Positions 46,401 to 54,043 of a stretch of DNA of 64,000 bases are shown in pieces. Within the stretch, counting starts at the first letter, position 1. Every line of letters starts with the position of its first letter. A program made the position numbers and the translations under genes. Under the pieces are notes generated by a model. It saw only the letters and a program-made list of their open reading frames with translations, did not search any database and was not told the origin of the DNA. The DNA is from Candidatus Palauibacter australiensis (GTDB lineage: Bacteria; Gemmatimonadota; Gemmatimonadetes; Palauibacterales; Palauibacteraceae), in assembly GCA_026705295.1 (NCBI GenBank), contig JAPPBA010000076.1, positions 1 through 64,000 on the forward strand, read 5' to 3'.

Positions 46401-46881
46401 AGGGGTCGCGCGGGAGACGATGGACCAGGTGCTCGAAATGATGCAGGGCGGCAACCAGGGCGCGATCGTCCGCATGTTCACCGGCGGCGGGGGCGGTGGA
46501 GGCGGCGCCGCCGGCTGGCGGGAGCGGCCGGCCGAGCGCTACCCGCCGCCTGGGCAGGCGGGGCGGGGCGGAGGCCGGGGAGGGGGTCGCACGGCGGCAA
46601 TGGCGGCTGCCGCGGCTTCCGCGAGCGGCGCCGACCCGGCGGCCATGCGCGAGGTCTTCCAGCAGGTGGGTGAGGCCGTTCGGGACCGGGGTGGCATGTC
46701 GACCATCCGTCGCTTCTTCGGCGGCGGTGGCGGTGGGGGCGGTCTGGCCGACCCGGGGAGCTACACCGTGGCGATCACGATCGGCGACGAGACCCACACC
46801 GTCCCGCTCGAGGTCGTACGGAAGGAAGGCTTCGGCTTCTGGGACGAACCCGACGGAGAGGACGACCGCGAGGACCCGTAG
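43462..46881 (+). CDS. Exported sortilin (VPS10)/BNR beta-propeller protein
   Basis: This 1139-residue protein starts with a signal peptide (about 1-23). Many Asp-box/BNR units such as SSGIWKTTNNGTT, GIYKSVDGGLTWE, GLYRTKDGGDTWE and AIWKSTDAGDTWE build a large propeller through about residue 790. Similar proteins, often called VPS10-domain or glycosyl-hydrolase-like, are abundant in Gemmatimonadota and related phyla. After the propeller come a Glu/Ala run (about 834-875) and two Gly-rich stretches (about 1010-1045 and 1090-1100). The acidic run is probably disordered. Glycosidase residues cannot be assigned. A strong hairpin follows the stop. Confidence 0.82.
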   Translation: MLKRAFLPVLFATTVLAAPGAAQEAVADEDFMAEMEWRSIGPANMAGRVTDIEGIPGTGTFFIAGASSGIWKTTNNGTTYRPVFDNERVVSMGDMAIAPSNPDIVWAGTGEEDSRNSISPGGGIYKSVDGGLTWELKGLEDTQAIGRIVVHPTKADWVYVAALGHPWGDNEERGLYRTKDGGDTWERINFVSDKAGFVDVDMHPQNPDVLWATSWERVRGPYFFNSGGPGSAIWKSTDAGDTWEKVEGNGLPETMLGRLEVAIAPSYPQVMYAMVEAEAPEEADEDGDRHASGLYRSADGGETWEFMNSNNSRPFYYSGVWVSPDDPDFIYWSSLFFSRDGGRTVGNPAQGVHVDYHALWWDPTNPDHFILGNDGGIAITWDRGGNFEFPNRIPMGQFYAVSYNMDTPYRVCGGLQDNYTWCGPSARAGGSIDNHMWYSIGGGDGFYAPQDPTNPDIVFGESQQGRIYWRNTRTGERHQLQHPDWRERTQTLRDSIAILTGDDPDSPPAGNVAQIEELQALVAQDSALFDMRFNWNTPLELSPHDPQTLYIGANRVLKWTYDTDEMTPISEDLTYADPEKIEIAYNTTGGITPDVTGAENFATIVSLAESKLNEGELYAGTDDGRVWRTPEGAEWIELTDRFDGVPEGTYVSRIEASSHDPNRFYVTFDNHRRDDYTPYVYVTDDAGESFRSISSNLPTGAPDFVHVVREDPVNPDLLFVGTDVGAYVSTDRGGSWSRFMNGLPTVPVHDLKIHPRESEIIAGTHGRSIFVADISLLQQLDGGRLPEAVTVFEPKTAIQFGDPPVGGEFVAQSNFQADAGDYGAQISYYVPEDVAEALAEAAEEEAEAAAEEEAEEEAEEEAEEEGEEEEAEEEEEAAGAVVVGRAVAAPAGAGGRTFVMSGIVAAGRGGNRPQASIAILNAAGDTVQTLNGSAAAGVQRVRWTFNRRSAPREPSPADRLDSLRTARLYETVGDSLVEHEGVARETMDQVLEMMQGGNQGAIVRMFTGGGGGGGGAAGWRERPAERYPPPGQAGRGGGRGGGRTAAMAAAAASASGADPAAMREVFQQVGEAVRDRGGMSTIRRFFGGGGGGGGLADPGSYTVAITIGDETHTVPLEVVRKEGFGFWDEPDGEDDREDP

Positions 46882-46891
46882 CTTTCGTGGC

Positions 46892-46925
46892 CCGCCGGAG
46901 CGGCAACCGTTCGCCGCTCCGGCGG
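46892..46925 (+). terminator. Strong GC hairpin after the sortilin-like gene
   Basis: CCGCCGGAGCGGC, an 8-base loop and GCCGCTCCGGCGG: a perfect 13-bp stem 11 bases after the stop. There is no T-run. Confidence 0.6.
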
Positions 46926-46988
46926 TGTCGCAAGGCTCGATGGCGGACCAGGGCAGCTCCGGAGACCGGGACGGGCGGATGATGATGA

Positions 46989-48464
46989 ATGATGAATAGA
47001 GAGGGAAACGGCGCGTCGATCCTGGAGAAGATCCGGAAGCGGCGCATGGTGCAGATCGCGCTCGTGTATGTGGGCGCGGCCTGGCTCGGCGTGGAGATCA
47101 CCGACTTCATCGTCGGGACGTACGCCTTCTCGAGGAAGATCCTCGACACGGTCGTCTTCCTCGCCATCCTCGGGTTCCCCGCCTTTCTCGTCATCGGCTG
47201 GTTTCACGGCGAACGCGGTCCGCAGCGCATCCGCCGGGCCGAAGCCTGGCTTCTGCTCACCCTGGTTTCCCTGGGCGCCATCGGCACCTACCGGATCGCG
47301 ACCGCGATACCGGCGGAGGCCGGCGGCGTGGAGACAGCGGCGCCCGTCACGGCCGCGGACGGTGCGGACGGCAGCGACGAGGGGCTGAGTTTAGCGGGGT
47401 CGGCGCCCGACCTGGGGCCCAACTCGCTGGCGGTCCTGCCCTTCCGGAACAACGTGCCCGACCCGGAACTCGAGTGGCTCGGTTCGGGTCTCGCGGACCT
47501 GCTCACGACGAACCTCGCGCAACTCCCCGGCCTGCGCGTCGTCGGCCGGCAGAGCCTCTACGACCTCCTCATGGAGGGAGGCGTCTCCGAGGAGGAGGAA
47601 ATCCCGGAGGCTCTGGCGCTGACCGTGGCGCGCGGGAGCGGCGCCCGCCTGCTGCTCTGGGGCAGCGTGACAGGATCGCCGGAGGACATGCGCATCGACG
47701 CCCAGTTGATCGAACTCGAGAACGGGACCATCGCGTCGGCGGACTTCGCCCGGGGCGACGACGTGTTCGAACTCGTGGACACGCTGACCGTGCGGCTCGC
47801 CGCCAACCTCTCCGGTACGACACAGCCGTCCGAGGCGGTTCGCATCAGCCACCTCGGCACGCGGAATCTGGAAGCCCTCGCCGCCTTCCACCGCGGCAAC
47901 GCCCTGCATCGCGAAGGCCGCGCCGACGAGGCGGAGGCCCACTACGAACGCGCCGCCACCATCGACAGCGCCTTCGCCCTTCCGCTGCTCGCCTCACGCG
48001 AGGAAGTCGAACCTGATCGGGAGTTCGGCGCCGGCTGGGTCGAGGTGTGGGAAGGAATCGACCCCGCTCGTCTCGATCCCGAGGATATCGATCCCGAGAA
48101 CCTCGGTCGCGCCCTGGCCGCGGGGTTCGTGAACGACGAAACGTTGCAGACGATCGTCGTGATGGCGGACTTCGACGAAGACGACATGGCGGAGATGGAG
48201 CAGGTGCGGGAGGAGGCGACGCGCCGGAGGACGGAGTGGCAGCAGCGCCGCGCGCTCCAGCTCATCCGTCGGCTCCCGGAGGGTCTACGGCGTCGCGTCG
48301 AGGGCTTGAGTGGAGAGGAGTTGTACGCCGCCATCGATTCCCTGACCGGCCGCGCGAGATCGGCCATCGGCCTGCTCGTCGGAGAACCCCCGCCACGCCG
48401 TGCCGACCGTCCCGAGCGCCCCCCGGACCCGCCGCAAGGACGCGACTCCACACAGTCGCGCTAA
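46989..48464 (+). CDS. Membrane protein with FlgO/TolB-like domain and a possible TPR
   Basis: This 491-residue protein has three hydrophobic helices near the N-terminus (about 20-40, 50-68 and 84-102). A FlgO-like domain follows with NSLAVLPFRNNVPDPELEWLG near 143 and GLADLLTTNLAQL, as in the C-terminal parts of many adenylate-cyclase or Ser/Thr-kinase-associated sensors. NLEALAAFHRGNALHREGR near 300 looks like a single tetratricopeptide unit, and the C-terminus is acidic then Arg/Pro-rich. No enzyme domain is present. It may be a signalling or envelope scaffold. The start at 46989 lies in an ATGATGAATGATGA cluster, so neighbouring ATGs are possible. Confidence 0.65.
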   Translation: MMNREGNGASILEKIRKRRMVQIALVYVGAAWLGVEITDFIVGTYAFSRKILDTVVFLAILGFPAFLVIGWFHGERGPQRIRRAEAWLLLTLVSLGAIGTYRIATAIPAEAGGVETAAPVTAADGADGSDEGLSLAGSAPDLGPNSLAVLPFRNNVPDPELEWLGSGLADLLTTNLAQLPGLRVVGRQSLYDLLMEGGVSEEEEIPEALALTVARGSGARLLLWGSVTGSPEDMRIDAQLIELENGTIASADFARGDDVFELVDTLTVRLAANLSGTTQPSEAVRISHLGTRNLEALAAFHRGNALHREGRADEAEAHYERAATIDSAFALPLLASREEVEPDREFGAGWVEVWEGIDPARLDPEDIDPENLGRALAAGFVNDETLQTIVVMADFDEDDMAEMEQVREEATRRRTEWQQRRALQLIRRLPEGLRRRVEGLSGEELYAAIDSLTGRARSAIGLLVGEPPPRRADRPERPPDPPQGRDSTQSR

Positions 48465-48503
48465 GGCCGAGTTCCTCCGTATTGGCTGACGCCGTGTTGA
48501 ATC

Positions 48504-49766
48504 CTAGCCGTGGCCGTCGTCGGCTGTTCGATACTCGATCAGCGCGGACTGGCCAACGATACTCACGATCCGGATGAGCAGTTCGGCCCCCTCGCGGTCG
48601 GTGACGAGCAGTTCCTCACCCGGCAGGAAGGCGACGGGCTCCCGCCGTCCCTCGTCTCGTTGGGGAACAGCACGAGCAGCTCGACGCCGGGCACCGGAGC
48701 ACCGGCCTCGCTCGCGCGGATCACGGCGGTCGCCGGCGTCGGCGCGGTGGGGGCGGCGGGAATCGTGAGAAACAGGTCCGCGTCGTCCACGAGTCGGTAC
48801 CGGGGCTCCTTGCCGCTCAGGCCACGCGTCTCGCGCAAGATCGTCGGAACCCCATCCCCCCTTCGTTCCATGAAGAACTGTCGCCCGCCCGACCCGAGGA
48901 TCTTTCCCACCGGCATGCGGCCCAGCATGGAGGCGAGCGTCTGGTTACGGGTCGCCTGCCGGGAAGCCATGCTCTCGACGGTGAGGTTGTTCGGAAGGGC
49001 GCCGGGAGAGTTGATCTCGACCCGGTCGGCAAACATCGAGAGCCGTATCCGGCGCCGCGAATCGAGTAGTCCCGGTGCGCCACGGCGTTGACGATGGCCT
49101 CGAACAAGGCCTTCTCGCTGTACTGCGGGAGATCGACGCGTGCGGGCTGCTTGTGCGCGCCGACTCGCATATTGCGGACCGCGAACTTGACGGCCTCCGC
49201 GATCTGACGTTGCAGCGGTCCCGTAATCGTCTGGGCGTCCAACTGGCCGGACGCCCTGTCCACGCCCCGGTATTGCGTCGCGCTGATGCAGGCGTTCGGC
49301 AGCCACTCTTCGGGAGCGGCGGAGCACAGCAGCACCCCGGCCACAGTTGCGCGGCGGACCCCACCTTCGTCGCGAGTCAGAAGCCCCATTGTCTCGAGCG
49401 CCAGCTTTGGATCGGCGGCGCCCTCGGCACTCAGCAGTGGTGCCCAGAGTTCCTCGTCGAGCGTGCCGAAGCCGGTGCCCGGCACAGGCTGCTCATCGAA
49501 CCACAGGAAGCGCGTACAGAGGTTGACGACGAGTTCTTCGAGCGCATCCATCTCGCCGCGGGCATCCCGTGGACCTCACCGTCGTCGGTGACGCCGCAGT
49601 ACATCACGCCGCCCCGGGCGTTGGCGAACGCGCCCAGTTCGTCGGCGATGCTCCTCCTCTCCGGGCGTATCGGACGGTTGCCGCGGAACTCGAATTCCTT
49701 GAATTCCGTGCGGCTGTCTTCGCCGAGGCGAAGCCGTTGCCGGATCTCGTTTTCGTCGAGGGTCAT
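48504..49766 (-). pseudogene. AlbA_2/HATPase (RecG-like) ATP-binding protein gene broken by three frameshifts
   Basis: Four minus-strand segments in three frames join into one protein. 49766 to about 49555 gives RTEFKEFEFRGN and ADELGAFANARGGVMYCGVTD, the AlbA_2 domain. About 49551 to 49060 gives MDALEELVVN through AIVNAVAHRDYSIR. About 49060 to 48640 gives RIRLSMFADRVEINSPGALPNN, an HATPase_c_4-type block. The last, to a TAG at 48506-48504, gives VAFLPGEELLVTDREGAELL. Each junction fits loss of one base, always in the same direction. The family holds transcription or defence-related ATP-binding proteins. All surrounding genes are intact, so decay is more likely than poor sequence, but reads should be checked. 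Confidence 0.75.
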
Positions 49767-49928
49767 CGGTCAACTCCGAAACCGGATGTCCACGCATGAC
49801 GCGCGGGGTGCGGGCACCGACGGAACGTAATGGACCCGGCCTGCAGAGTGGTAGCCGCCATGCTGGACGAATTCCGGGACAACGGCCATGTTGCAGGGGT
49901 CGTTGTACAAGAACCTCAGGGAGGCCAT

Positions 49929-51095
49929 ATGAAGCGAAGGTCGTTTCTCCGAGCCGGACTCACGGGCGCCGGCGTTGCCGGCATCGCCGCCGCACCCCTT
50001 GCCGCACCCCTCGCGGGCGCGACGACGGCGCGCGGCCTCGACACCCTCTTCAACCCCCGCCGACCGGGACGCGACTACAACGGACCCGTCCGGCTGAGTT
50101 CGAACGAGAACCCGCTCGGCATCGCTCCGTCGGCGCGGCAGGCGATCATCGACGGGCTCGACGAGGCGAACCGCTATCCCGGCGCGACCGGCGAACTCGT
50201 GCGCGAGGCGCTCGTTGCCCGCTTCGGCGTCAAGCCCGGCCAGCTCTTCTTCGGCTCCGGCTCGACCGAGATCCTGCGCATCGCCTCCGCGGCCTGGGCG
50301 GCGCCCGGCGGCCGGCTCATCTACGCCGAGCCGACGTACGAGGATGTCCCGAGGTACTCGCAGCCGTTCGCCTACGATCACGTCACGGTTCCGCTCACGA
50401 GCGACTATGCGCACGACATTGGCCGCATGCGCGAGGAGGTCGCGAAGTCGTCCGCGCCGAGCGTGATCTACTTCTGCAACCCGAACAACCCGACGGGCAC
50501 GCTCACCCCGACCGGACCGATCATGGACTGGCTCCGCGACGAGGGCGAGCAGCACCTCTTCCTCGTGGACGAGGCGTACTTCGAACTCGCGGACGATCCC
50601 GGCTACGAGACCTTCGTCCCCCTCATCGAGCGCCATCCGAACCTGATCGTCGCCCGCACCTTCTCGAAGGTGTACGCGATGGCCGGAATCCGCCTCGGCT
50701 ACGGGATCGCGCACGAAGCCACCGTCCAGCGGGTCCTCCCGTTCGCGACGCGGAACGCGCCCAACCACGTCGCGGGTGTGGCGGCCGTCGCCTCGCTCGC
50801 CGACGACGAGTTCTTCGCGAAGAGCGTGAAGACGAACGACGAGGCGAAGGCGATCATGTACGACGCCCTCGGCCAGCTCGACATCGAAGTCCTGCCGAGC
50901 CACACGAACTTCGTCATGCACCGGATCAAGGGCGAACTCGCGACCTACAACGAGCGCATGTTCGAGGCCGGATTCAACGTGGGCCGCCCCTTCCCGCCGA
51001 TGACGGACTGGAGCCGGCTCTCGATGGGCCTCCCGTCGGACATGGAGAAGCTCGCCGAGGTCATGACCGACTTCCGCAAGAAGGACTGGATCTGA
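49929..51095 (+). CDS. Tat-exported PLP-dependent aminotransferase, histidinol-phosphate aminotransferase-like
   Basis: This 388-residue protein has an N-terminal RRSFLR Tat motif and a hydrophobic Ala/Gly stretch (about 10-35), which cytosolic HisC lacks. The fold-type I core has SSNENPLGIAPSA, NRYPGATGELV, CNPNNPTGT, DEAYFELADD and the PLP lysine in ARTFSKVYAMAGIRLGYG, and ends with a conserved Arg region. ATG at 49929 follows AGGGAGG; a longer start at 49830 has no such site. It should be folded with PLP before export. The substrate is unknown; no histidine genes are nearby. A perfect palindrome terminates it. Confidence 0.85.
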   Translation: MKRRSFLRAGLTGAGVAGIAAAPLAAPLAGATTARGLDTLFNPRRPGRDYNGPVRLSSNENPLGIAPSARQAIIDGLDEANRYPGATGELVREALVARFGVKPGQLFFGSGSTEILRIASAAWAAPGGRLIYAEPTYEDVPRYSQPFAYDHVTVPLTSDYAHDIGRMREEVAKSSAPSVIYFCNPNNPTGTLTPTGPIMDWLRDEGEQHLFLVDEAYFELADDPGYETFVPLIERHPNLIVARTFSKVYAMAGIRLGYGIAHEATVQRVLPFATRNAPNHVAGVAAVASLADDEFFAKSVKTNDEAKAIMYDALGQLDIEVLPSHTNFVMHRIKGELATYNERMFEAGFNVGRPFPPMTDWSRLSMGLPSDMEKLAEVMTDFRKKDWI

Positions 51096-51101
51096 CGTAT
51101 G

Positions 51102-51133
51102 GGGAGGGCGGCATCGCGCGATGCCGCCCTCCC
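51102..51133 (+). terminator. Perfect 32-base palindrome after the aminotransferase
   Basis: GGGAGGGCGGCATCGC and its exact inverse complement, two 16-base arms (the loop is the central CGCG). It starts 6 bases after the stop. No T-run follows. Confidence 0.65.
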
Positions 51134-51198
51134 GCCGTTATGGATTGCTCCGCCCCCTCCGCACCGCTCCCGCGCTCTCCGCTCTACTATTGAATTAG

Positions 51199-51227
51199 TT
51201 GACCCGGCGCCCTCGTCCGTCTAGGCT
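51199..51227 (+). promoter_or_regulatory. Candidate upstream promoter of the efflux operon
   Basis: TTGACC at 51199-51204, a 17-base spacer and TAGGCT at 51222-51227. The start would be near 51234, giving a leader of about 170 bases that contains the inverted repeat at 51274. Confidence 0.5.
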
Positions 51228-51273
51228 CCCCCGCTGGGCGAACTAACCGGCCCGAGGTCCGTACAACGGTTGG

Positions 51274-51289
51274 GACACGTTCCCGTGTC
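51274..51289 (+). promoter_or_regulatory. Inverted repeat, possible repressor operator of the efflux operon
   Basis: GACACG-TTCC-CGTGTC, perfect 6-base arms in the 308-base gap before the adaptor gene. Pumps of this type are often under TetR-type repressors. No regulator gene is adjacent, so this is tentative. Confidence 0.4.
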
Positions 51290-51320
51290 AAAGCCTCGAT
51301 CTCTGACGGTTGATAGCCGG

Positions 51321-51347
51321 TTGACAGTCTTGCGATAGATTTAGCTA
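51321..51347 (+). promoter_or_regulatory. Second candidate promoter of the efflux operon
   Basis: A consensus TTGACA at 51321-51326 followed, 15 bases later, by TAGCTA at 51342-51347. The spacing is short. An 11-base imperfect direct repeat (GGTTGATAGCC/GGTTGACAGTC, 51309-51329) overlaps the -35. Confidence 0.35.
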
Positions 51348-51403
51348 GCCGCGACCATTCGAATTGGTCCACCACGCGAACGGAACACAGCGGTGCGAGG
51401 CTT

Positions 51404-52630
51404 ATGAAGGCACGTCATTGGGTCACGTTGATCGTCCTGCTCGTCGCGGGTGCGGCCGTCGTCGGCATCTTCATGCGGCTGAACGAGGACGAGGAGGAGG
51501 GACCGCAGAGCTTCGGCGACGCCGCGGCCGATTCCGTGGCCGAGGCGGTGCGGGGGACGGCTTCGGCGGCCGCTTTCGCCACGGACATCTTCCTTCCGGT
51601 CGAAGGGGCCGTCATCCAGCGCGACACCTTCGTGCTCTGGGTCACGGCGAGCGGTCACGCCGCTTCCCTCCGCCAGGCTCCCCTCCACGCGGAAGTCGAG
51701 GGGCCCGTCACCGCCGTGCCGGTGCAGGAAGGCGGGCTCGTGAGTGCCGGTCAAACTCTCGCCCGGATCGACCCCGCGCTCTACGAACTCCGGGTGCAGG
51801 GGGCGGAAGCCGGGGTGAAGCGAGCTCAGGCGGAGTACGACGACCGCGTGCTCTTCGACGACCAACTGCCGGACTCGGTACGCATGGCCAGGGCGGAACA
51901 GGCGCGGATCCGGGTCGGCCTCGACGAGCAGGAAGCAGCGCTTTCCGAGAGGCGGTATGAGTTGGCGAAGACTCGTATCGTCGCTCCCTTCTCCGGCCTT
52001 GTGGCGAACCTCTCGGTGGCGCAGGGGAGCCGCGTCCGAGCGGGGGACTCGATCGCGACGGTGGTCGATCTTTCGGAGATCGACATCGATGCCGGAGTGC
52101 TCCATTCCGAACTGCCGCTGGTGGAGGTGGGGCGACAGGCGACGGCCACCTTCCCTGCGCTCCCCGGCGAAGTCTTCCAGGGGCGCGTCGTGAGCGTGAA
52201 CCCGCTGATCGATGCCGAGACGCTGACCGCACGGGTCACCGTGCGGCTGTCGAACCCGGAGGCGCGGATCGTCCCGGGCATGCCGGGGAACGTGCGGATC
52301 GCCGGCCGGCAGCTCGAGGACCGGACGTTCGTGCCGAAGGAGGCGGTCGTGGAGCGGAGTCGGCGCCAGGTCGTGTTCGTGTTCGAGCCGGGGTCGCCGG
52401 GTGCGGAGACGGGGCGCGCCCAGTGGGAGTATGTGACGCTGGGCCTCGAGAACGACACACAGGTCGAGATCATCCCCAGCCCGGACGGAGACGACACATT
52501 CGTGCCCGCGGGCGGCGAAGTCGTGCTCGTCGACGGTCACGCCACGCTGACGCACGATGCCCAGGTGCGCATCGAAAACCACAGCGACCTCGTGGCGCCC
52601 GCGGAACCCGCCCCGGACGGTTCGCGGTGA
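51404..52630 (+). CDS. RND efflux periplasmic adaptor (membrane fusion protein, HlyD/AcrA-like)
   Basis: This 408-residue adaptor has an N-terminal hydrophobic anchor (about 6-23), an acidic linker, then the lipoyl-like half VEGPVTAVPVQEGGLVSAGQTLARID, a short alpha hairpin (about 125-180), the second half TRIVAPFSGLVANLSVAQGSRVRAGD, and a beta-barrel with FPALPGEVFQGRVVSVNPLID. It links the inner-membrane pump to the outer-membrane channel. It is the first gene of a four-gene operon, and its stop overlaps the TolC-like gene by 4 bases. Confidence 0.92.
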   Translation: MKARHWVTLIVLLVAGAAVVGIFMRLNEDEEEGPQSFGDAAADSVAEAVRGTASAAAFATDIFLPVEGAVIQRDTFVLWVTASGHAASLRQAPLHAEVEGPVTAVPVQEGGLVSAGQTLARIDPALYELRVQGAEAGVKRAQAEYDDRVLFDDQLPDSVRMARAEQARIRVGLDEQEAALSERRYELAKTRIVAPFSGLVANLSVAQGSRVRAGDSIATVVDLSEIDIDAGVLHSELPLVEVGRQATATFPALPGEVFQGRVVSVNPLIDAETLTARVTVRLSNPEARIVPGMPGNVRIAGRQLEDRTFVPKEAVVERSRRQVVFVFEPGSPGAETGRAQWEYVTLGLENDTQVEIIPSPDGDDTFVPAGGEVVLVDGHATLTHDAQVRIENHSDLVAPAEPAPDGSR

Positions 52631-54012
52631 GGCCGGCGGCGAGTCGGCGCATGCCACGGCTTCTTGCAACGGCCCTGCTGGCGACGGGCGGACTTGCGGC
52701 CGCATCGCCGGCGGTCGCGCAGGGACGGATGCTCCCGGATACGCTCGATATCGAGCGGGCGGTCCGAATCGCCGTGAGCGAAAGCCCGGTGCTGATGAGT
52801 TCCCGCGCCGCAGCGGACGGAGCGGGCGCCGACCGGTTGGCGGCCTGGGGGGCGTTTCTTCCCCGGGCGTCGGTGGGCCTGGATCTCAGTCGCTCGAGCG
52901 CCACCCGCTCCACGTACGATGCCCAGGAAGGACCCGCCGAGCGGCTGCAGGAACGTCTCACGTACACGTCTCAGTCCGCCGGCCAGGGGTTGAATCTCGG
53001 TATAACAGTGCTCGAGGGAGGTCGACGCTTCGCGGAACTTCGGCGGAGCGCGGCAAACTTCAGGGGCGCGCAGCGACGTTACGACGATGAGCAACGGAGG
53101 GTTGTCGCGGCGGTGCGGCGTGAGTTCCTCGACGCCCTGCGGCGCCAGGAGTTGCTGGAGTTGACGCGGACCCAGATCGCCGACCGGGAAATCGAACTCG
53201 AAATCGCCAGCCGGCGGTACGAGATCGCGGCCGTGGAACGCACGGACCTTCTTGGCGCCGAGCTCCAACTGCTGAACGCCCGGATCCGGCTCATTGCGGA
53301 ACAGAACCTGTTGCGGGTCGGGCTCCGGCAGCTCGCGGTCTCGATGGGGCTGCCGCCCGAAGCGGGCGAAGGACTCGTACTGGCCGGAGATGAGGGCCTG
53401 CCCGCCGGGGCGCCGGACATCGAGTCCATCGTCCGCACCGCCGTGATCTCCGATCCCGGACTTGCCGCGCTGGAGGCCGATCGGTCCGCGGCGTCCGCAT
53501 CGCTGTGGTCCGCCCGCATGATATACCTGCCCCGGATCGACGTAGGCTTCAGGTTGAACCGCAACGAGAGCTTCGGCTCCGATGTTTCGTTCTGGCAGTT
53601 CGACCCGGGCGATACGAGCAGTGGGTTCAGCGTCTCGGCTTCCTGGAACCTCTTCGACGGTTTCGGCCGGGAACGCCAGAACGCCCAGGCGTCGGCCGCC
53701 AAGCGACGGGCCGAGGAAGATTATCGGCGGTTGCGGTTGGAGATCGAACGCGATGTCAGGCGCTTCGGTACCGAGATCGAGGAGCTGGCTCAGACGCTGG
53801 GGTTACTGGAGCAGGCGTATGAGATATCGAGAGAGCGTCTCGATATGGAGCAGGAACGCTATCGGCTTGGCACCACGAGCTATCTTGAGCTTCAAAACGC
53901 GGTCACCGCGTTGCAGAACGCCGAGACCTCGCTGATACAGAACCGGTACGACTACCAGATCGCCTGGTCGAATCTGGCCGAATACGTCGACGGCGGGCCC
54001 GGCGGCCGATGA
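52627..54012 (+). CDS. TolC-family outer-membrane efflux channel
   Basis: This protein of up to 461 residues has a signal peptide ending near ASPAVAQ. Two tandem TolC repeats (DTLDIERAVRIAVSESPVLMSSR and APDIESIVRTAVISDPGLAALE) each form a long helical hairpin plus barrel strands. SASWNLFDGFGRERQNAQAS marks the second-repeat strand and turn. GTG at 52627 overlaps the adaptor stop; ATG at 52651 is an alternative that keeps the signal peptide. It is the exit duct shared by two pumps. Confidence 0.9.
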   Translation: MRPAASRRMPRLLATALLATGGLAAASPAVAQGRMLPDTLDIERAVRIAVSESPVLMSSRAAADGAGADRLAAWGAFLPRASVGLDLSRSSATRSTYDAQEGPAERLQERLTYTSQSAGQGLNLGITVLEGGRRFAELRRSAANFRGAQRRYDDEQRRVVAAVRREFLDALRRQELLELTRTQIADREIELEIASRRYEIAAVERTDLLGAELQLLNARIRLIAEQNLLRVGLRQLAVSMGLPPEAGEGLVLAGDEGLPAGAPDIESIVRTAVISDPGLAALEADRSAASASLWSARMIYLPRIDVGFRLNRNESFGSDVSFWQFDPGDTSSGFSVSASWNLFDGFGRERQNAQASAAKRRAEEDYRRLRLEIERDVRRFGTEIEELAQTLGLLEQAYEISRERLDMEQERYRLGTTSYLELQNAVTALQNAETSLIQNRYDYQIAWSNLAEYVDGGPGGR

Positions 54013-54043
54013 CGAACCCCCGCCGCATTCGAGTCCGCTGACC

